The notes: generated by a model from the sequence alone, not told the origin. 64,000 nt of DNA from Cognatundibacterium jejuense (GCF_014284255.1 NZ_JACOFV010000005.1:62001-126000), one strand, 5' to 3'; counted from the first letter of the stretch, positions 19,848-29,971 are shown. Numbers and translations: made by a program.

Positions 19848-20399
19848 TTATTTTTGCGCCTCTACTTCTTGCCATTCGCCTGGCATCAACGGGTGGCTTT
19901 CTAGTGAGAAACCGCCAATGCCTGTGCGTATCAGGCGCAAAGTAGGTAATCCTACCGCAGCTGTCATGCGCCGGACCTGACGATTTTTTCCTTCAGACAA
20001 GATTATGCACAGCCAACTGGTAGGAATGTTGGCACGTTGACGTATCGGTGGATCGCGATCCCAGAGCCAATCTGGCATCTGAATATGTTTAGCTATGCAG
20101 GCTTGTGTAGTGAAATCCCCTAAATCCAGCGGCTCTGATAGCTTTTTGAGTATGGCCGGCGTAGGCGTGCCTTCCACTTGCACCAAATAGGTTTTTGCTT
20201 GTTTATGATCAGGATGGCTGATGCGGTTTTGCAGCTTACCGTCATCGGTCAGCAAAATTAATCCCTCGCTATCCGCATCAAGGCGACCAGCTGGGTATAT
20301 ATTGGGAATATCAAGGTAATCCGCTAAAGTCTCCCTGCTAGGATGGGCGGAAAATTGACACATGACGTTAAAGGGCTTGTTGAGTAAAATCAGTTTCAT
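19848..20399 (-). CDS. rluE: 23S rRNA pseudouridine synthase, RluE-like
   Basis: A 183-residue RsuA/RluB/E-type pseudouridine synthase. The catalytic aspartate is Asp41 in AGRLDADSEGLILLTDDG. The downstream KTYLVQVEG and EGKNRQVRRMTAAVGLPTLRLIR motifs are intact. There is no N-terminal S4 domain, which matches RluE (U2457 in E. coli 23S rRNA) rather than RluB or RsuA. The substrate position is inferred from subfamily. It is divergent from icd, with 264 bp between the coding regions; that gap holds only a 12-bp duplication and presumed promoters. Confidence 0.88.
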   Translation of the reverse strand: MKLILLNKPFNVMCQFSAHPSRETLADYLDIPNIYPAGRLDADSEGLILLTDDGKLQNRISHPDHKQAKTYLVQVEGTPTPAILKKLSEPLDLGDFTTQACIAKHIQMPDWLWDRDPPIRQRANIPTSWLCIILSEGKNRQVRRMTAAVGLPTLRLIRTGIGGFSLESHPLMPGEWQEVEAQK

Positions 20400-20514
20400 G
20401 GCAATATGGTAACCGCAATTTGGTAAACTGATGGCATCTAGTAAAATTCTAGTGCATAATACGAAATGAAGGTCTTGTGTCTTATATAAGAGTTAATACG
20501 GCTTAATTACTAAG

Positions 20515-20538
20515 AATTAATTGCGAAATTAATTGCGA
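20515..20538. repeat. 12-bp perfect tandem duplication
   Basis: AATTAATTGCGA occurs twice in direct succession in the rluE-icd spacer. It may be a recent slippage product in the icd regulatory region. Confidence 0.6.
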
Positions 20539-20663
20539 AATGCAAAAGGCAGAGGCATAACCGGGCTGCACAGTGTTAATATCGCCATCGCTGTCTGCAT
20601 TAGCACGCAAGGCATATTTGAGAATAGCGCAATTTGCTTATTCATCCAACTACGGAGAAAACG

Positions 20664-21917
20664 ATGTATCAACATATTCAAGTTCCTGCTGAAGGTAAAA
20701 AAATTACCGTCAATGCTGATTTCTCGCTGAATGTTCCTGACAATCCTATCATCCCATTTATTGAGGGTGACGGTACTGGCGTGGATATCAGCCCTGTCAT
20801 GATCAAAGTAGTGGATGCTGCGGTTGCCAAAGCTTACGCTGGCAAACGTAAAATCAGCTGGATGGAAATCTATGCTGGTGAAAAATCAACAAAAGTATAC
20901 GGCCCAGACGTCTGGTTGCCAGAAGAAACACTGAAAGTCTTGAAAGACTACGTTGTTTCTATCAAAGGTCCTTTGACAACACCAGTCGGCGGCGGTATCC
21001 GCTCCCTGAACGTTGCTTTGCGTCAAGAGTTGGATCTTTATGTTTGCTTGCGTCCAGTTCGTTATTTCAAAGGCGTGCCATCTCCAGTGCGTGAGCCAGA
21101 AAAAACTGACATGGTTATCTTCCGTGAAAATTCTGAAGATATCTACGCAGGTATCGAATTCGCAGAAGGTTCCGATCAAGTTAAAAAACTGATCAAGTTC
21201 CTGCAAGACGAAATGGGCGTGAAGAAAATCCGCTTCCCAGAATCTTCTGGTATCGGCGTAAAGCCGGTATCCCGCGAAGGTACAGAGCGCCTGGTACGTA
21301 AAGCAATTCAGTACGCAATCGACAATGACAAGCCATCCGTGACGATCGTTCACAAAGGCAACATCATGAAGTACACCGAAGGTGGCTTCCGTGACTGGGC
21401 ATACGCATTGGCACAAAAAGAATTCGGCGCAGAATTGATCGACGGCGGCCCATGGTGCAAATTCAAGAATCCAAAAACAGGTAAAGATATCGTTGTTAAG
21501 GATTCCATCGCTGATGCGTTCTTGCAGCAAATCTTGTTGCGTCCAGCAGAGTACAGTGTTATTGCTACATTGAACCTGAATGGCGATTACATTTCTGATG
21601 CATTGGCTGCTCAAGTTGGTGGTATCGGTATTGCTCCAGGTGCTAACTTGTCTGACTCTATCGCGATGTTCGAAGCAACGCACGGTACAGCGCCAAAATA
21701 CGCAGGTAAAGATTATGTGAACCCAGGTTCTCTGATCTTGTCCGCAGAAATGATGTTGCGTCACATGGGCTGGACTGAAGCTGCTGATTTGTTGATCTCC
21801 TCAACAGAAAAGGCGATTACAGCGAAGAAAGTGACTTACGATTTTGCGCGTTTGATGGAAGGTGCTACACAAGTATCCTGCTCAGGCTTCGGCGACGTAA
21901 TGATTGAACATATGTAA
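20664..21917 (+). CDS. icd: Isocitrate dehydrogenase [NADP]
   Basis: The TCA-cycle enzyme that oxidatively decarboxylates isocitrate to 2-oxoglutarate. The 417-residue length matches E. coli Icd (416). Visible signatures are the phosphorylatable serine loop [12 protein letters not shown], the substrate-binding [23 protein letters not shown] and the [10 protein letters not shown] coenzyme region, which indicates NADP preference. The frame extends ten codons further up, but GGAGA 6 bp before the ATG at 20664 fixes the start at MYQHIQV. A strong terminator follows. Whether AceK regulates the serine cannot be judged, as aceK is not in the window. Confidence 0.97.
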   Translation: MYQHIQVPAEGKKITVNADFSLNVPDNPIIPFIEGDGTGVDISPVMIKVVDAAVAKAYAGKRKISWMEIYAGEKSTKVYGPDVWLPEETLKVLKDYVVSIKGPLTTPVGGGIRSLNVALRQELDLYVCLRPVRYFKGVPSPVREPEKTDMVIFRENSEDIYAGIEFAEGSDQVKKLIKFLQDEMGVKKIRFPESSGIGVKPVSREGTERLVRKAIQYAIDNDKPSVTIVHKGNIMKYTEGGFRDWAYALAQKEFGAELIDGGPWCKFKNPKTGKDIVVKDSIADAFLQQILLRPAEYSVIATLNLNGDYISDALAAQVGGIGIAPGANLSDSIAMFEATHGTAPKYAGKDYVNPGSLILSAEMMLRHMGWTEAADLLISSTEKAITAKKVTYDFARLMEGATQVSCSGFGDVMIEHM

Positions 21918-21956
21918 TAGCGCTTAGTAGAAATGGATGCTTTCATTTCTCTTGCA

Positions 21957-21986
21957 TAAAAAACCGGCGTAAGCCGGTTTTTTTTT
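21957..21986 (+). terminator. Terminator of icd
   Basis: AAAAAACCGGC, GTAA loop and GCCGGTTTTTTTT form a compact stem with a long T run, 40 bp after the icd stop. Confidence 0.92.
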
Positions 21987-22156
21987 ATTTGTTCCGCAGG
22001 TTCTACTGAGAATTCGTACGCGTTGACCTGGAGAGGTTAAAGCGGATGGCGTTGGTTGTAATGAACTTCTCGTAAAACTCTGCAACTTGTTATTGATGCA
22101 AAACAATAGCGACTTTGCTTATGAGTTGGCCTAAGTTGACCTACATGGCGGAACAA

Positions 22157-22184
22157 ATAAAAAAACCCCGCCGAAGCGGGGTTC
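22157..22184 (-). terminator. Terminator of the cold-shock gene
   Basis: On the minus strand AACCCCGC and GCGGGGTT enclose a stable C(TTCG)G tetraloop and run into seven T residues. It lies 24 bp after the csp stop. Confidence 0.92.
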
Positions 22185-22207
22185 TTAAAAATACCACAAC
22201 CCAAATA

Positions 22208-22411
22208 TTAAGGGTTTTGAATGTTAGAAGCTTGCTTGCCTTTAGGGCCTTGCGTGACTTCGAACGACACTTTTTGACCTTCTTTCAGAGTCTTGAAGCC
22301 GTTCATTTGGATTGCGGAAAAGTGGGCGAACAAATCCTCACCACCGTCGTCCGGAGTGATAAAGCCAAAGCCTTTGGAATCATTGAACCACTTGACGGTA
22401 CCTGTTGCCAT
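22208..22411 (-). CDS. Cold-shock family RNA-binding protein
   Basis: A 67-residue CspA-type protein that binds single-stranded RNA/DNA and acts as an RNA chaperone. The RNP1 motif KGFGFI and RNP2-like DLFAHFSAI are intact, and the start [17 protein letters not shown] is canonical. GAAAG lies about 8 bp before the ATG. The upstream gap is long (396 bp to clpS), which would allow a structured cold-shock leader of the type known for csp mRNAs, but I could not identify a cold box. It has its own very stable terminator. Which Csp paralogue it is cannot be told from one copy. Confidence 0.95.
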   Translation of the reverse strand: MATGTVKWFNDSKGFGFITPDDGGEDLFAHFSAIQMNGFKTLKEGQKVSFEVTQGPKGKQASNIQNP

Positions 22412-22500
22412 AATGCATCTTTCAAATAGAAACTAATCACACGAGCCGTAAAAGCAAGAAAACTAGCGACATGCTGGCTTTCCCTTAACTTGCCCCCTTC

Positions 22501-22533
22501 TTATTGACGAATAAATACTATTCATGTCAATAA
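22501..22533. promoter_or_regulatory. Long inverted repeat in the divergent csp/clpS spacer
   Basis: TTATTGAC-GAATA and TATTC-AT-GTCAATAA form a near-perfect palindrome around a short AATAC centre, with a two-base bulge. It contains a TTGACA-like -35 element on the minus strand, pointing towards csp. It looks like an operator or promoter-embedded hairpin; the cognate regulator is unknown. The rest of this 396-bp spacer shows no gene. Confidence 0.5.
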
Positions 22534-22807
22534 ATATCATTCTTGGCGGAAAAAAAACTAAAGTCAAGAAACTTTTTATGGGCACTGTTGTATTGTTGTA
22601 TTTTTAACTTAATTTCTTAATTTTGTCTCAAATCTAACACTCCAAAATAGTTTTGCTCTACTTTGTGCAAAAAGCTTGATCTATCGAAAATGATCACCAT
22701 CTGTGAAAAGTCTTGAAAGAGGGTAACATTTGATCAGCGATGAAATAAGGTGCTTTTATTCGCTTATTATTTGCCTCTGGATTGAATCAACGTACTAGAA
22801 TAGACGT

Positions 22808-23116
22808 ATGGGAACTAAGCATGAAAACGGTACGATATTGGAGCGGCAGGCGCAAAAGCTTAAGCCACCATCGATGTACCAGGTAATTTTATTAAACGAT
22901 GACTATACTCCTATGGAGTTTGTCGTCGCGATTGTCCAGGAATACTTTAACAAAGACCGTGAGACTGCAATGCAGATCATGCTTAAAGTTCACCGGGACG
23001 GTAAAGGTGTATGTGGCGTATATTCTAAAGATATTGCACTGACTAAAGTTGAACTCGTTTTGACACACGCTCGTAAGGCAGGACATCCCCTGCAATGTGT
23101 GATGGAGGAAGTATGA
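22808..23116 (+). CDS. clpS: ATP-dependent Clp protease adaptor ClpS
   Basis: ClpS delivers N-degron substrates to ClpAP. The 102-residue protein has the recognition features [20 protein letters not shown] (partial family core), [11 protein letters not shown] and the C-terminal AKVEL-type strand (ALTKVELV). The acidic NDD pair and the hydrophobic pocket residues are present. It overlaps clpA by ATGA, with GGAGG inside its last codons serving clpA, so the pair is tightly coupled. No separate promoter for clpA is likely. Confidence 0.96.
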   Translation: MGTKHENGTILERQAQKLKPPSMYQVILLNDDYTPMEFVVAIVQEYFNKDRETAMQIMLKVHRDGKGVCGVYSKDIALTKVELVLTHARKAGHPLQCVMEEV

Positions 23117-25413
23117 TTGCGCAAGAATTAGAAGTCAGTTTGCACATGGCCTTTGTTGAGGCCAGACAAGCTCGTTATGAATTCATCACTGTTGAGCATT
23201 TGTTGCTCGCATTGCTTGATAATCCCTCGGCAGCAGAGGTGATGCGGGCTTGCGCGGTCAATATTGATGATTTGCGCAAAACACTTGGTAATTTTATTAC
23301 CGATAACACCCCTACGGTTTCTGGTACTAACGAGGTGGATACCCAGCCTACGCTTGGCTTCCAGCGGGTTATCCAGCGTGCGATTATGCACGTACAGTCT
23401 TCTTCTAATGGTAAGAAGGAAGTCACTGGCGCCAATGTTCTCGTGGCGATCTTTGGAGAAAAAGATTCGCATGCTGTGTATTACCTGCACCAACAAGGCG
23501 TAACGCGCCTTGACGTGGTCAACTTCATTTCGCATGGTGTGCGTAAAGACAATCTGAATGAGCCACAAAAGTCGCCTGAGGGTGGTGAAGAGGGTCATGC
23601 TGACGTGCAATCCAAAGAAAGTCCACTCGACCAATTTACCCAAAATCTGAACAAGCAAGCGGCAGAGGGTAAGATCGATCCGTTGATTGGTCGCGACAGT
23701 GAAGTGGAGCGCGTGATTCAAATTTTATGCCGTCGCCGTAAAAATAATCCGTTGTTAGTTGGTGAAGCGGGTGTTGGTAAAACCGCGATTGCGGAAGGTC
23801 TGGCGTTGCGTATTACCGAAGGTGACGTGCCAGAAATTTTGCAAACCGCCGTCGTATATTCACTCGATATGGGAGCGTTGCTGGCTGGTACCAAATATCG
23901 CGGTGATTTTGAGTTGCGCCTCAAAGGTGTACTCAAGCAATTGAAAGATACGCCTAACGGTATTTTATTCATCGATGAAATCCACACCATTATCGGTGCT
24001 GGTTCAGCTTCTGGCGGGACACTGGATGCGTCAAATCTGTTGAAACCGGCTTTGTCCAGCGGACAATTGAAATGCATCGGTGCGACCACTTACACCGAAT
24101 ACCGTGGTGTGTTTGAAAAAGATCATGCTCTGTCACGTCGTTTCCAGAAAATAGATGTGAATGAGCCAACGGTAGAACAAACCGTGCAAATTTTGCGCGG
24201 CTTGAAGTCTAAGTTTGAAGAGCATCACAATGTGAAGTATTCCGCGTCTGCCTTGACGACCGCTGCAGAGTTGTCGGCGCGCTTTATCAATGATCGTCAT
24301 TTGCCAGATAAAGCGATTGATGTGATTGATGAAGCGGGTGCTGCACAGCGTATTTTGCCAAAGTCCAAGCAAAAGAAAACAATTGGTAAGGCCGATATCG
24401 AAGACATCATCTCCAAGATTGCACGTATTCCGCCACAGACTGTTAATCAGGATGATCGCAGCAAGTTGCAGACGATTGATCGCGACCTCAAAAATGTGGT
24501 CTTTGGACAGGAGCCTGCGATTGATGCTTTGGCGTCTGCCATCAAGATGGCGCGTGCTGGTTTGGGTAAAACGGATAAGCCGATTGGTTCCTTCTTGTTC
24601 TCTGGTCCGACTGGCGTTGGTAAAACGGAAGTCGCTAAACAGCTCGCCTTTACCTTGGGTATCGAGTTGATTCGCTTCGATATGTCCGAATACATGGAAC
24701 GCCATGCGGTGAGCCGTTTGATCGGTGCGCCTCCTGGTTATGTTGGCTTTGATCAAGGTGGTTTGCTGACCGAAGCGATTACCAAGAAGCCGCATGCAGT
24801 CTTGTTGCTCGACGAAATTGAAAAAGCCCATCCAGATGTATTTAACATCTTGTTGCAGGTGATGGATCACGGCACATTGACCGATAACAATGGTCGTAAA
24901 TCTGACTTCCGCAATGTGATCATCATCATGACCACGAATGCGGGTGCAGAAAGCTTGCAGAAACGATCAATCGGCTTCAACGACAGTAAGGAAGCCGGCG
25001 ACGAAATGGCGGATATTAAGCGTATGTTCACGCCTGAATTCCGCAATCGTCTGGATGCCATTATCAGTTTCCGCCCATTGGACGAAGAAATTATCTTACG
25101 TGTGGTCGACAAGTTCCTGATGCAACTGGAAGAACAGTTGCATGAGAAGAAAGTTGAAGCTACCTTTACCGATAATTTGCGTAAATTCCTGGCGAAAAAA
25201 GGTTTTGATCCATTGATGGGCGCGCGTCCTATGGCACGCCTGATTCAGGACATGATCCGTAAGGCGCTGGCTGATGAACTGTTGTTTGGTAAGCTGGTTT
25301 CTGGTGGTCGCGTGATCGTTGATCTGGACGAGAAGGATCTAATTAAGTTAGAGTTCTCTGAAGGTGATGCTGCCCCTCCTGAGGCGTCTCAAGAAATTGT
25401 CGAAGTGGAGTAA
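23113..25413 (+). CDS. clpA: ATP-dependent Clp protease ATP-binding subunit ClpA
   Basis: A 766-residue AAA+ unfoldase that feeds substrates to ClpP. It has an N-terminal double Clp_N repeat (residues ~1-145), AAA-1 with Walker [11 protein letters not shown] and Walker [11 protein letters not shown], and AAA-2 with [10 protein letters not shown] and [11 protein letters not shown]. The short linker between the AAA modules (no ClpB-type coiled coil) identifies ClpA. The GTG at 23095 is possible, but GGAGG at 23104 and the ATGA overlap with clpS fix the ATG at 23113. The C-terminus is acidic (EEVEVE-like ending). Confidence 0.97.
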   Translation: MIAQELEVSLHMAFVEARQARYEFITVEHLLLALLDNPSAAEVMRACAVNIDDLRKTLGNFITDNTPTVSGTNEVDTQPTLGFQRVIQRAIMHVQSSSNGKKEVTGANVLVAIFGEKDSHAVYYLHQQGVTRLDVVNFISHGVRKDNLNEPQKSPEGGEEGHADVQSKESPLDQFTQNLNKQAAEGKIDPLIGRDSEVERVIQILCRRRKNNPLLVGEAGVGKTAIAEGLALRITEGDVPEILQTAVVYSLDMGALLAGTKYRGDFELRLKGVLKQLKDTPNGILFIDEIHTIIGAGSASGGTLDASNLLKPALSSGQLKCIGATTYTEYRGVFEKDHALSRRFQKIDVNEPTVEQTVQILRGLKSKFEEHHNVKYSASALTTAAELSARFINDRHLPDKAIDVIDEAGAAQRILPKSKQKKTIGKADIEDIISKIARIPPQTVNQDDRSKLQTIDRDLKNVVFGQEPAIDALASAIKMARAGLGKTDKPIGSFLFSGPTGVGKTEVAKQLAFTLGIELIRFDMSEYMERHAVSRLIGAPPGYVGFDQGGLLTEAITKKPHAVLLLDEIEKAHPDVFNILLQVMDHGTLTDNNGRKSDFRNVIIIMTTNAGAESLQKRSIGFNDSKEAGDEMADIKRMFTPEFRNRLDAIISFRPLDEEIILRVVDKFLMQLEEQLHEKKVEATFTDNLRKFLAKKGFDPLMGARPMARLIQDMIRKALADELLFGKLVSGGRVIVDLDEKDLIKLEFSEGDAAPPEASQEIVEVE

Positions 25414-25487
25414 GTTCATTTCAAGAGAGAGTAGCTGTCTGAGTATTTCGTCGTTAAAACAAAACGTTTTCGTGCTGCGGAGGAAAA

Positions 25488-25766
25488 ATGGCTAGTCTGA
25501 TACTACCGTTGTATGTACTGGAATACACGCCTAAGACCATAGACTCGGTGCTTTCGCCTGCTGCTCTGGAGGGGAAAGAGGTAGAGGTTGATGTGTACGA
25601 TAGAAGGGATGTGACAAAAAAACACATCGGTATCGGACGCAGAATCAAAGGTGAAAGTGATGTGTTCCGGGTTCGGGTCGCGATTGAGGCCGGACAGCAC
25701 GAAGATGAATGGAGTTACACCATCTTACGAGAATCTGCTGGTCGTAGTCGTAAGGCTAGAAAATGA
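25488..25766 (+). CDS. Uncharacterised 92-residue protein
   Basis: I do not recognise a family. The product is soluble, with charged, mixed alpha/beta character: an N-terminal hydrophobic stretch (LILPLYVLEYT), a central KEVEVDVYDRRD and a basic C-terminal tail (SAGRSRKARK). There are no cysteines and no signal peptide. A strong GGAGGA ribosome site precedes the ATG, and a terminator follows, so it is a real expressed gene. It starts 74 bp after clpA and may be part of the clpSA transcript, which hints at a proteolysis or stress context but does not show it. Confidence 0.65.
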   Translation: MASLILPLYVLEYTPKTIDSVLSPAALEGKEVEVDVYDRRDVTKKHIGIGRRIKGESDVFRVRVAIEAGQHEDEWSYTILRESAGRSRKARK

Positions 25767-25773
25767 GCGTAAT

Positions 25774-25809
25774 ATAAAAAATCCCCGTAGTTTCTACAGG
25801 GATTTTTTT
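25774..25809. terminator. Bidirectional terminator between convergent genes
   Basis: AAAAAATCCCCGTAG, TTT, CTACAGGGATTTTTTT is a near-perfect stem with A and T runs on both sides. It serves the 92-residue gene on plus and the SulP gene on minus. Confidence 0.88.
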
Positions 25810-25841
25810 CATCTTTTATGTAGTGACTGACCTCGTCTTTA

Positions 25842-27509
25842 TCAGGTCGTCACTGCGGCGGATGGTTTGTTTGCCATTGCCACCGTGTCATCCACGCTGA
25901 TGCCAGAAGAATACGCGGGCATTAAACCAATAGCGACGCCTTGATCGAGGATGTCCTGTACTTGATCTTTGAGTCTGGCAAAAAATAATTGGCGATGTTG
26001 ACTTGCAATGAGATTCGATAGATCTGCTAAGGCTTGAAGACTGGAGCTATCGAGGTCATACGACTCTTCAAGACTGACGATGAAGCTGTGGACGCTGTTG
26101 TCTGCCGCTGCGATGCCATGCCGTATTTCTGTCGTGATACGTTCAGCGTTAGCAAAGAACATCGGTGTTTCAGGACGGAAAATGATAACCCCTGGCACTG
26201 ACTTCGCCTCCGGATGATTTTGCATGCTGACAAAGTCATGGCTGCTCCCCAAGCGTCCAAGCACTGTCACGTTGGCGTTGGCGATCCGGCGTAGCATTAG
26301 CGCAATACTGATTGCGATGGCGGTCAACAAACCATCCAGCACGCCGAGTACGATCACGCCAGCAATCGCCACGAACACCACAATCACATCCCTACGCCAG
26401 ACCATATATGGTTTAAAGGCGTACAAACTTAAAGAGTGTGAGACTGCATGAATAACGATGGCTGCCAATACCGGTTCGGGAATAAGCTCTATTAAGGGGA
26501 GCAGGGTCCAAACCATCACCAAGACCGTTAAAGCTGCGCACAAGCCCGCTAGTTTTGATTGTGCCCCCGCCGCTTCATTGGCAGAGGTTGCGGAATAGCC
26601 AGCCCCAACAGGCATGCCGTGAAAGAGCCCGGAAACGATATTACTGATGCCGAATGCAAACAGATCGCGATTAGCAGAAGTCTGGTCGCCATGCTTTAGA
26701 GCATAGGTGCGAATTGAACTATACGATTCGGCATACAAAATCATGACCATCGCTAGTGCTAACTCACCCAGTCTGGCCCATTCATGATGCGCCAGTGGCG
26801 GAAGGCCGGGTGTGGGTAATTGCAATTGCATACTGCCAACCAAGTGGATGCCATATTGTTCGAGATGCAGAAATTTTCCAGCTGCAATACCGCAGGCGAT
26901 CGTTATCAGTCCACCCGGTATTTTTGGAAAACGTGCCAAGCTAAATAGCATCACCAGCGCGACAAGTCCTACCAGGATGCCATTAACATTCCAAATGACA
27001 AATTGTGAACCGATATCAGCGACGTAATACAGAAAGTTAGTTTCCGTAGAATGCACGTCGACGATTTTAGAAAATTGTTTGATGGTAATCGTTAGCGCCA
27101 GCGCAAACGCAAAACCGCGTAAAACGGGTTTGGCGACAAATTCTGAAACACTGCCTATCTTTGCAAGGCTGGCCAGAACAAAGAAGATCCCGCTTAGTAT
27201 GATCAGACCAAATGCCAGTGCCATGCGATGTTGTGGATCGCCATTAGCCATCGATGCGGTGGCAGCTGCCATCACGGCAGCAGAAGAGGAGGTCGCTGAT
27301 ACAATGGCAAAACGACTGCTACCTAGCAACCCGTAGCAGAGCAAACCCGCAAATAGTGCGAGTACGCCAGCCTGTGGCGGTAAGTTGCCGATACTGGAAT
27401 AGGCTACCGCTTCGGGTAACAATAAGCCCGCAATGGAAAGGCCTGCAATTATGTCCTGGGTGCTGAATTTCGGCATTTGTAGCCGGAGTCCGGACCATCT
27501 GAATTCCAT
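25842..27509 (-). CDS. SulP family anion transporter with STAS domain
   Basis: A 555-residue inner-membrane transporter of the SulP (SLC26) family, which moves sulfate, bicarbonate or related anions. The N-terminal ~420 residues contain about 10-14 hydrophobic segments. Signatures are the SulP entry AGLLLPEAVAYSSIGNLPPQ and the following LLCYGLLGSS. The C-terminal ~120 residues form a STAS domain (VIIFRPETPMFFANAERI). The frame is open to a TTG at 27536, but AAAGGT before the ATG at 27509 favours MEFRWSG as the start. Substrate cannot be decided from sequence; no sulfate-assimilation or carbonic anhydrase gene is adjacent. A 9-bp inverted pair ATACTCCCC/GGGGAGTAT lies in the spacer towards dut. 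Confidence 0.9.
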   Translation of the reverse strand: MEFRWSGLRLQMPKFSTQDIIAGLSIAGLLLPEAVAYSSIGNLPPQAGVLALFAGLLCYGLLGSSRFAIVSATSSSAAVMAAATASMANGDPQHRMALAFGLIILSGIFFVLASLAKIGSVSEFVAKPVLRGFAFALALTITIKQFSKIVDVHSTETNFLYYVADIGSQFVIWNVNGILVGLVALVMLFSLARFPKIPGGLITIACGIAAGKFLHLEQYGIHLVGSMQLQLPTPGLPPLAHHEWARLGELALAMVMILYAESYSSIRTYALKHGDQTSANRDLFAFGISNIVSGLFHGMPVGAGYSATSANEAAGAQSKLAGLCAALTVLVMVWTLLPLIELIPEPVLAAIVIHAVSHSLSLYAFKPYMVWRRDVIVVFVAIAGVIVLGVLDGLLTAIAISIALMLRRIANANVTVLGRLGSSHDFVSMQNHPEAKSVPGVIIFRPETPMFFANAERITTEIRHGIAAADNSVHSFIVSLEESYDLDSSSLQALADLSNLIASQHRQLFFARLKDQVQDILDQGVAIGLMPAYSSGISVDDTVAMANKPSAAVTT

Positions 27510-27702
27510 GCTTTTACCTTTTTGGCAGTGCATCAAACAAATGAAGTGGGCGTTTCAGTATCTTACTTTCAGCCCATCATCAGTGTGTTAGTGCTCAAAT
27601 TTTTTTATACTCCCCATGAGTACTTTTTAAGTGTCTATATCATTCTTTGGGAAGACGTAAAGATTTTAAAAAAATAAGGGGAGTATCTCTAAAAGCGAGA
27701 GA

Positions 27703-28152
27703 TTAATGTTTACCAGTGCTACCAAAACCACCTTCACCGCGTTCGCTGTCACCGAACTCTTCAACGATATTGAAACCGACTTGCAATACCGGAACGATGA
27801 TTAACTGCGCCAGACGTTCCATCGGGTTTAAGACAAAATCGTTTTGACCACGGTTCCAGGTCGATACCATCAATTGTCCTTGGTAGTCAGAATCGATCAG
27901 ACCAACCAGATTGCCTAACACGATACCGTGTTTATGACCCATGCCGCTGCGTGGCAAGATCATTGCTGCATAAGCTGGATCGCCAATGTGGATGGCTAAA
28001 CCGGTTGGAATTAAAACGGTTTCACCTGGTTTGATGGTGATTGCTTCGTCGATACAAGCGCGCAAATCAAGACCCGCACTTCCAGGTGTGCCATAGGCTG
28101 GCAATTGGTCTTGCATACGTGGATCAAGGATTTTGAGGTCGATTTTTTTCAT
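27703..28152 (-). CDS. dut: Deoxyuridine 5'-triphosphate nucleotidohydrolase (dUTPase)
   Basis: Hydrolyses dUTP to dUMP and pyrophosphate, keeping uracil out of DNA and feeding thymidylate synthesis. The 149-residue trimeric-type protein shows the five motifs, including AGLDLRA (I), [10 protein letters not shown] (II), [13 protein letters not shown] (III), a PMERLAQLI (IV) and the C-terminal P-loop-like [10 protein letters not shown] (V). It follows coaBC by 61 bp on the same strand, a neighbour pairing that is common in proteobacteria, so the two are likely co-transcribed. Confidence 0.97.
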   Translation of the reverse strand: MKKIDLKILDPRMQDQLPAYGTPGSAGLDLRACIDEAITIKPGETVLIPTGLAIHIGDPAYAAMILPRSGMGHKHGIVLGNLVGLIDSDYQGQLMVSTWNRGQNDFVLNPMERLAQLIIVPVLQVGFNIVEEFGDSERGEGGFGSTGKH

Positions 28153-28213
28153 ATTTATTCAGACTGTGCTTTGGGAATAGATGTGGCATTGCAATTAGCG
28201 ATGCCAAGGAGTA

Positions 28214-29422
28214 TTAGTTTTTTAAACGGATCGCTAGCTCAGACACCAATTTTGTCGCCAGCGTTTGTTTGTCTGCGCGTCCCAATTCAGCATGACCGTG
28301 GGCGTCGAATAACACCAGTTCATTGTCATCTTTGCCAAAAGTGTGGTGGCCGATATTGCCCACCAATAATGGAATGTTTTTCTTGATGCGTTTGGCAGCA
28401 CCGTACTGCAATAAATTTTCTGATTCAGCGGCAAAGCCAACGCAATACGGTGCATTTGGTAGTGCCGCGACCAGCGCCAGAATATCTGGATTTTGCGCAA
28501 ATTCTAATTGCGGTGTGTCGCTGTCACTGGTCTTTTTAATTTTTTGATCGCTGGCATTCGCGACGCGCCAGTCAGCCACCGCAGCAACAGCGATGAAGAC
28601 ATCCTGCACTTGTGCTTTTAAAGCGCTCATTACGGCATCATGCATTTGCTGGGCCGTTTGCACGTTCACACGTTGCACGCCATACGGTTGCGCGAGAGCG
28701 GTTGGTCCGGATATCAAGGTAACTTTGGCACCTGCTTCCCATGCCGCTTGTGCAATCGCATAGCCCATTTTGCCAGACGATAAATTGGTGATGCCTCGTA
28801 CCGGATCGATAGGTTCAAAGGTGGGGCCTGCGGTAATTAGCACGTGCTTACCTGCCAAAGACTTGGACTGAAACGAAGCAATGATCTCAGTGAGTAGTTG
28901 CTCCGGCTCTAACATGCGTCCCATACCGGTTTCGCCACAAGCCTGATCGCCTGAGCCGGGGCCCATCACTCGTATTCCATCTGCTTTGATTTGGGCTACG
29001 TTGCGTTGGGTGGCGGGGTTTTGCCACATTTCTACATTCATCGCTGGCGCGATCAGCAAAGGTACATGGGCTGGACGCGCAACACATAAAGTAGAGAGCA
29101 AGTCATCACATGCGCCATGCGCAAGTTTGAACATGAAGTCGGTACTGCACGGTGCGATCACAATCGCATCGGCATCACGCGTCAGATCGATGTGCGGCAT
29201 GTTGTTGTGGATCCGCGCATCCCATTGATCGGTGTAGACCGTATTACCGGACAAGGCCTGCATGGTGACAGTCGTAATAAATTGCGTTGCCGCATTTGTC
29301 ATCACTACTTGCACTGACGCACCGGCTTTGCCTAACGCGCGGGTCAGTTCGGCGACCTTATAGCAGGCGACGCCACCAGTGAGACCGAGAACGATTTTTT
29401 TTCCAGCCAGACGCAGATTCAT
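28214..29422 (-). CDS. coaBC: Bifunctional phosphopantothenoylcysteine decarboxylase/synthetase
   Basis: Makes 4'-phosphopantetheine in coenzyme A synthesis: CoaB ligates cysteine to phosphopantothenate with CTP, CoaC decarboxylates. The CoaC half (residues ~1-190) is a flavoprotein with APAMNVEMW (PXMNXXMW motif) and the ACGETGMGRM active-site cysteine. The CoaB half has GPTFEPIDPVRGITNLSSGKMG and the KIKK region for CTP. The length of 402 is typical. It is 12 bp downstream of lspA on the minus strand and upstream of dut, forming ileS-lspA-coaBC-dut. Confidence 0.96.
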   Translation of the reverse strand: MNLRLAGKKIVLGLTGGVACYKVAELTRALGKAGASVQVVMTNAATQFITTVTMQALSGNTVYTDQWDARIHNNMPHIDLTRDADAIVIAPCSTDFMFKLAHGACDDLLSTLCVARPAHVPLLIAPAMNVEMWQNPATQRNVAQIKADGIRVMGPGSGDQACGETGMGRMLEPEQLLTEIIASFQSKSLAGKHVLITAGPTFEPIDPVRGITNLSSGKMGYAIAQAAWEAGAKVTLISGPTALAQPYGVQRVNVQTAQQMHDAVMSALKAQVQDVFIAVAAVADWRVANASDQKIKKTSDSDTPQLEFAQNPDILALVAALPNAPYCVGFAAESENLLQYGAAKRIKKNIPLLVGNIGHHTFGKDDNELVLFDAHGHAELGRADKQTLATKLVSELAIRLKN

Positions 29423-29434
29423 GATGCCGACCCC

Positions 29435-29971
29435 TTATTTTTTTACGCGGCGCAATTCATCTAGAATAAATAATCCGGCACCCAACACAATAGCGCTGTC
29501 AGCCAGATTAAAGGCCGGGAAGTGATAGATGTCCTGATAATGGAAATCCAGAAAATCAATCACATGACCATACATCAAACGGTCAATCACATTACCCAAA
29601 GCACCGCCCATAATCAATGTTAATGCCCAGCAAAACAACTTCTGGCTGCTATGGCGGCTCAACAAAAAGATGATGTATGCTGAAGCAATCAAACCGAGGG
29701 CCGTGAAGACATAACGCTGCCAACCAGATTCCGCCGCCAGAAAACTAAATGCCGCGCCTTTGTTATATACCAACACTAGATTAAAAAACGAAGTGACGCT
29801 CATGGACTCAGCATAGGCGAATAATTTGGTGATGGTGATTTTGCTGACCTGATCGAGCAGAATCACTATCGCAGCCAAGCCTAACCAAGGTATCAATGAA
29901 GAGCCGGACGATCCGGAAGAGCGTGAAGAGTTAGAGCCTGCTGAAAAATTAGAACGTTTTTTAGTTGCCAT
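29435..29971 (-). CDS. lspA: Lipoprotein signal peptidase (signal peptidase II)
   Basis: Inner-membrane aspartic protease that removes signal peptides from diacylglyceryl-modified prolipoproteins. It has four hydrophobic segments, with catalytic aspartates in [15 protein letters not shown] and FNLADSAI. At 178 residues it is slightly long because of a Ser-rich N-terminal extension of about 25 residues ([16 protein letters not shown]) before the first helix; this is low complexity and probably cytoplasmic. It lies downstream of ileS as in many proteobacteria, although a terminator-like hairpin lies between them. Confidence 0.95.
   Translation of the reverse strand: MATKKRSNFSAGSNSSRSSGSSGSSLIPWLGLAAIVILLDQVSKITITKLFAYAESMSVTSFFNLVLVYNKGAAFSFLAAESGWQRYVFTALGLIASAYIIFLLSRHSSQKLFCWALTLIMGGALGNVIDRLMYGHVIDFLDFHYQDIYHFPAFNLADSAIVLGAGLFILDELRRVKK

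Noticed and set aside
20886..21764. 292-codon open frame antisense to icd
   Set aside because: Composition is Cys/Phe/Trp-rich nonsense in perfect antisense to a well-conserved gene; it is a codon-bias shadow with no start signals.
24133..24870. 245-codon open frame antisense to clpA
   Set aside because: It lies fully inside the conserved AAA modules of clpA on the other strand and resembles no family.
27607..27685. ATACTCCCC / GGGGAGTAT inverted pair between SulP and dut as a mobile-element end
   Set aside because: Only 9 bp, no target duplication and no transposase; more likely chance or a minor regulatory motif.
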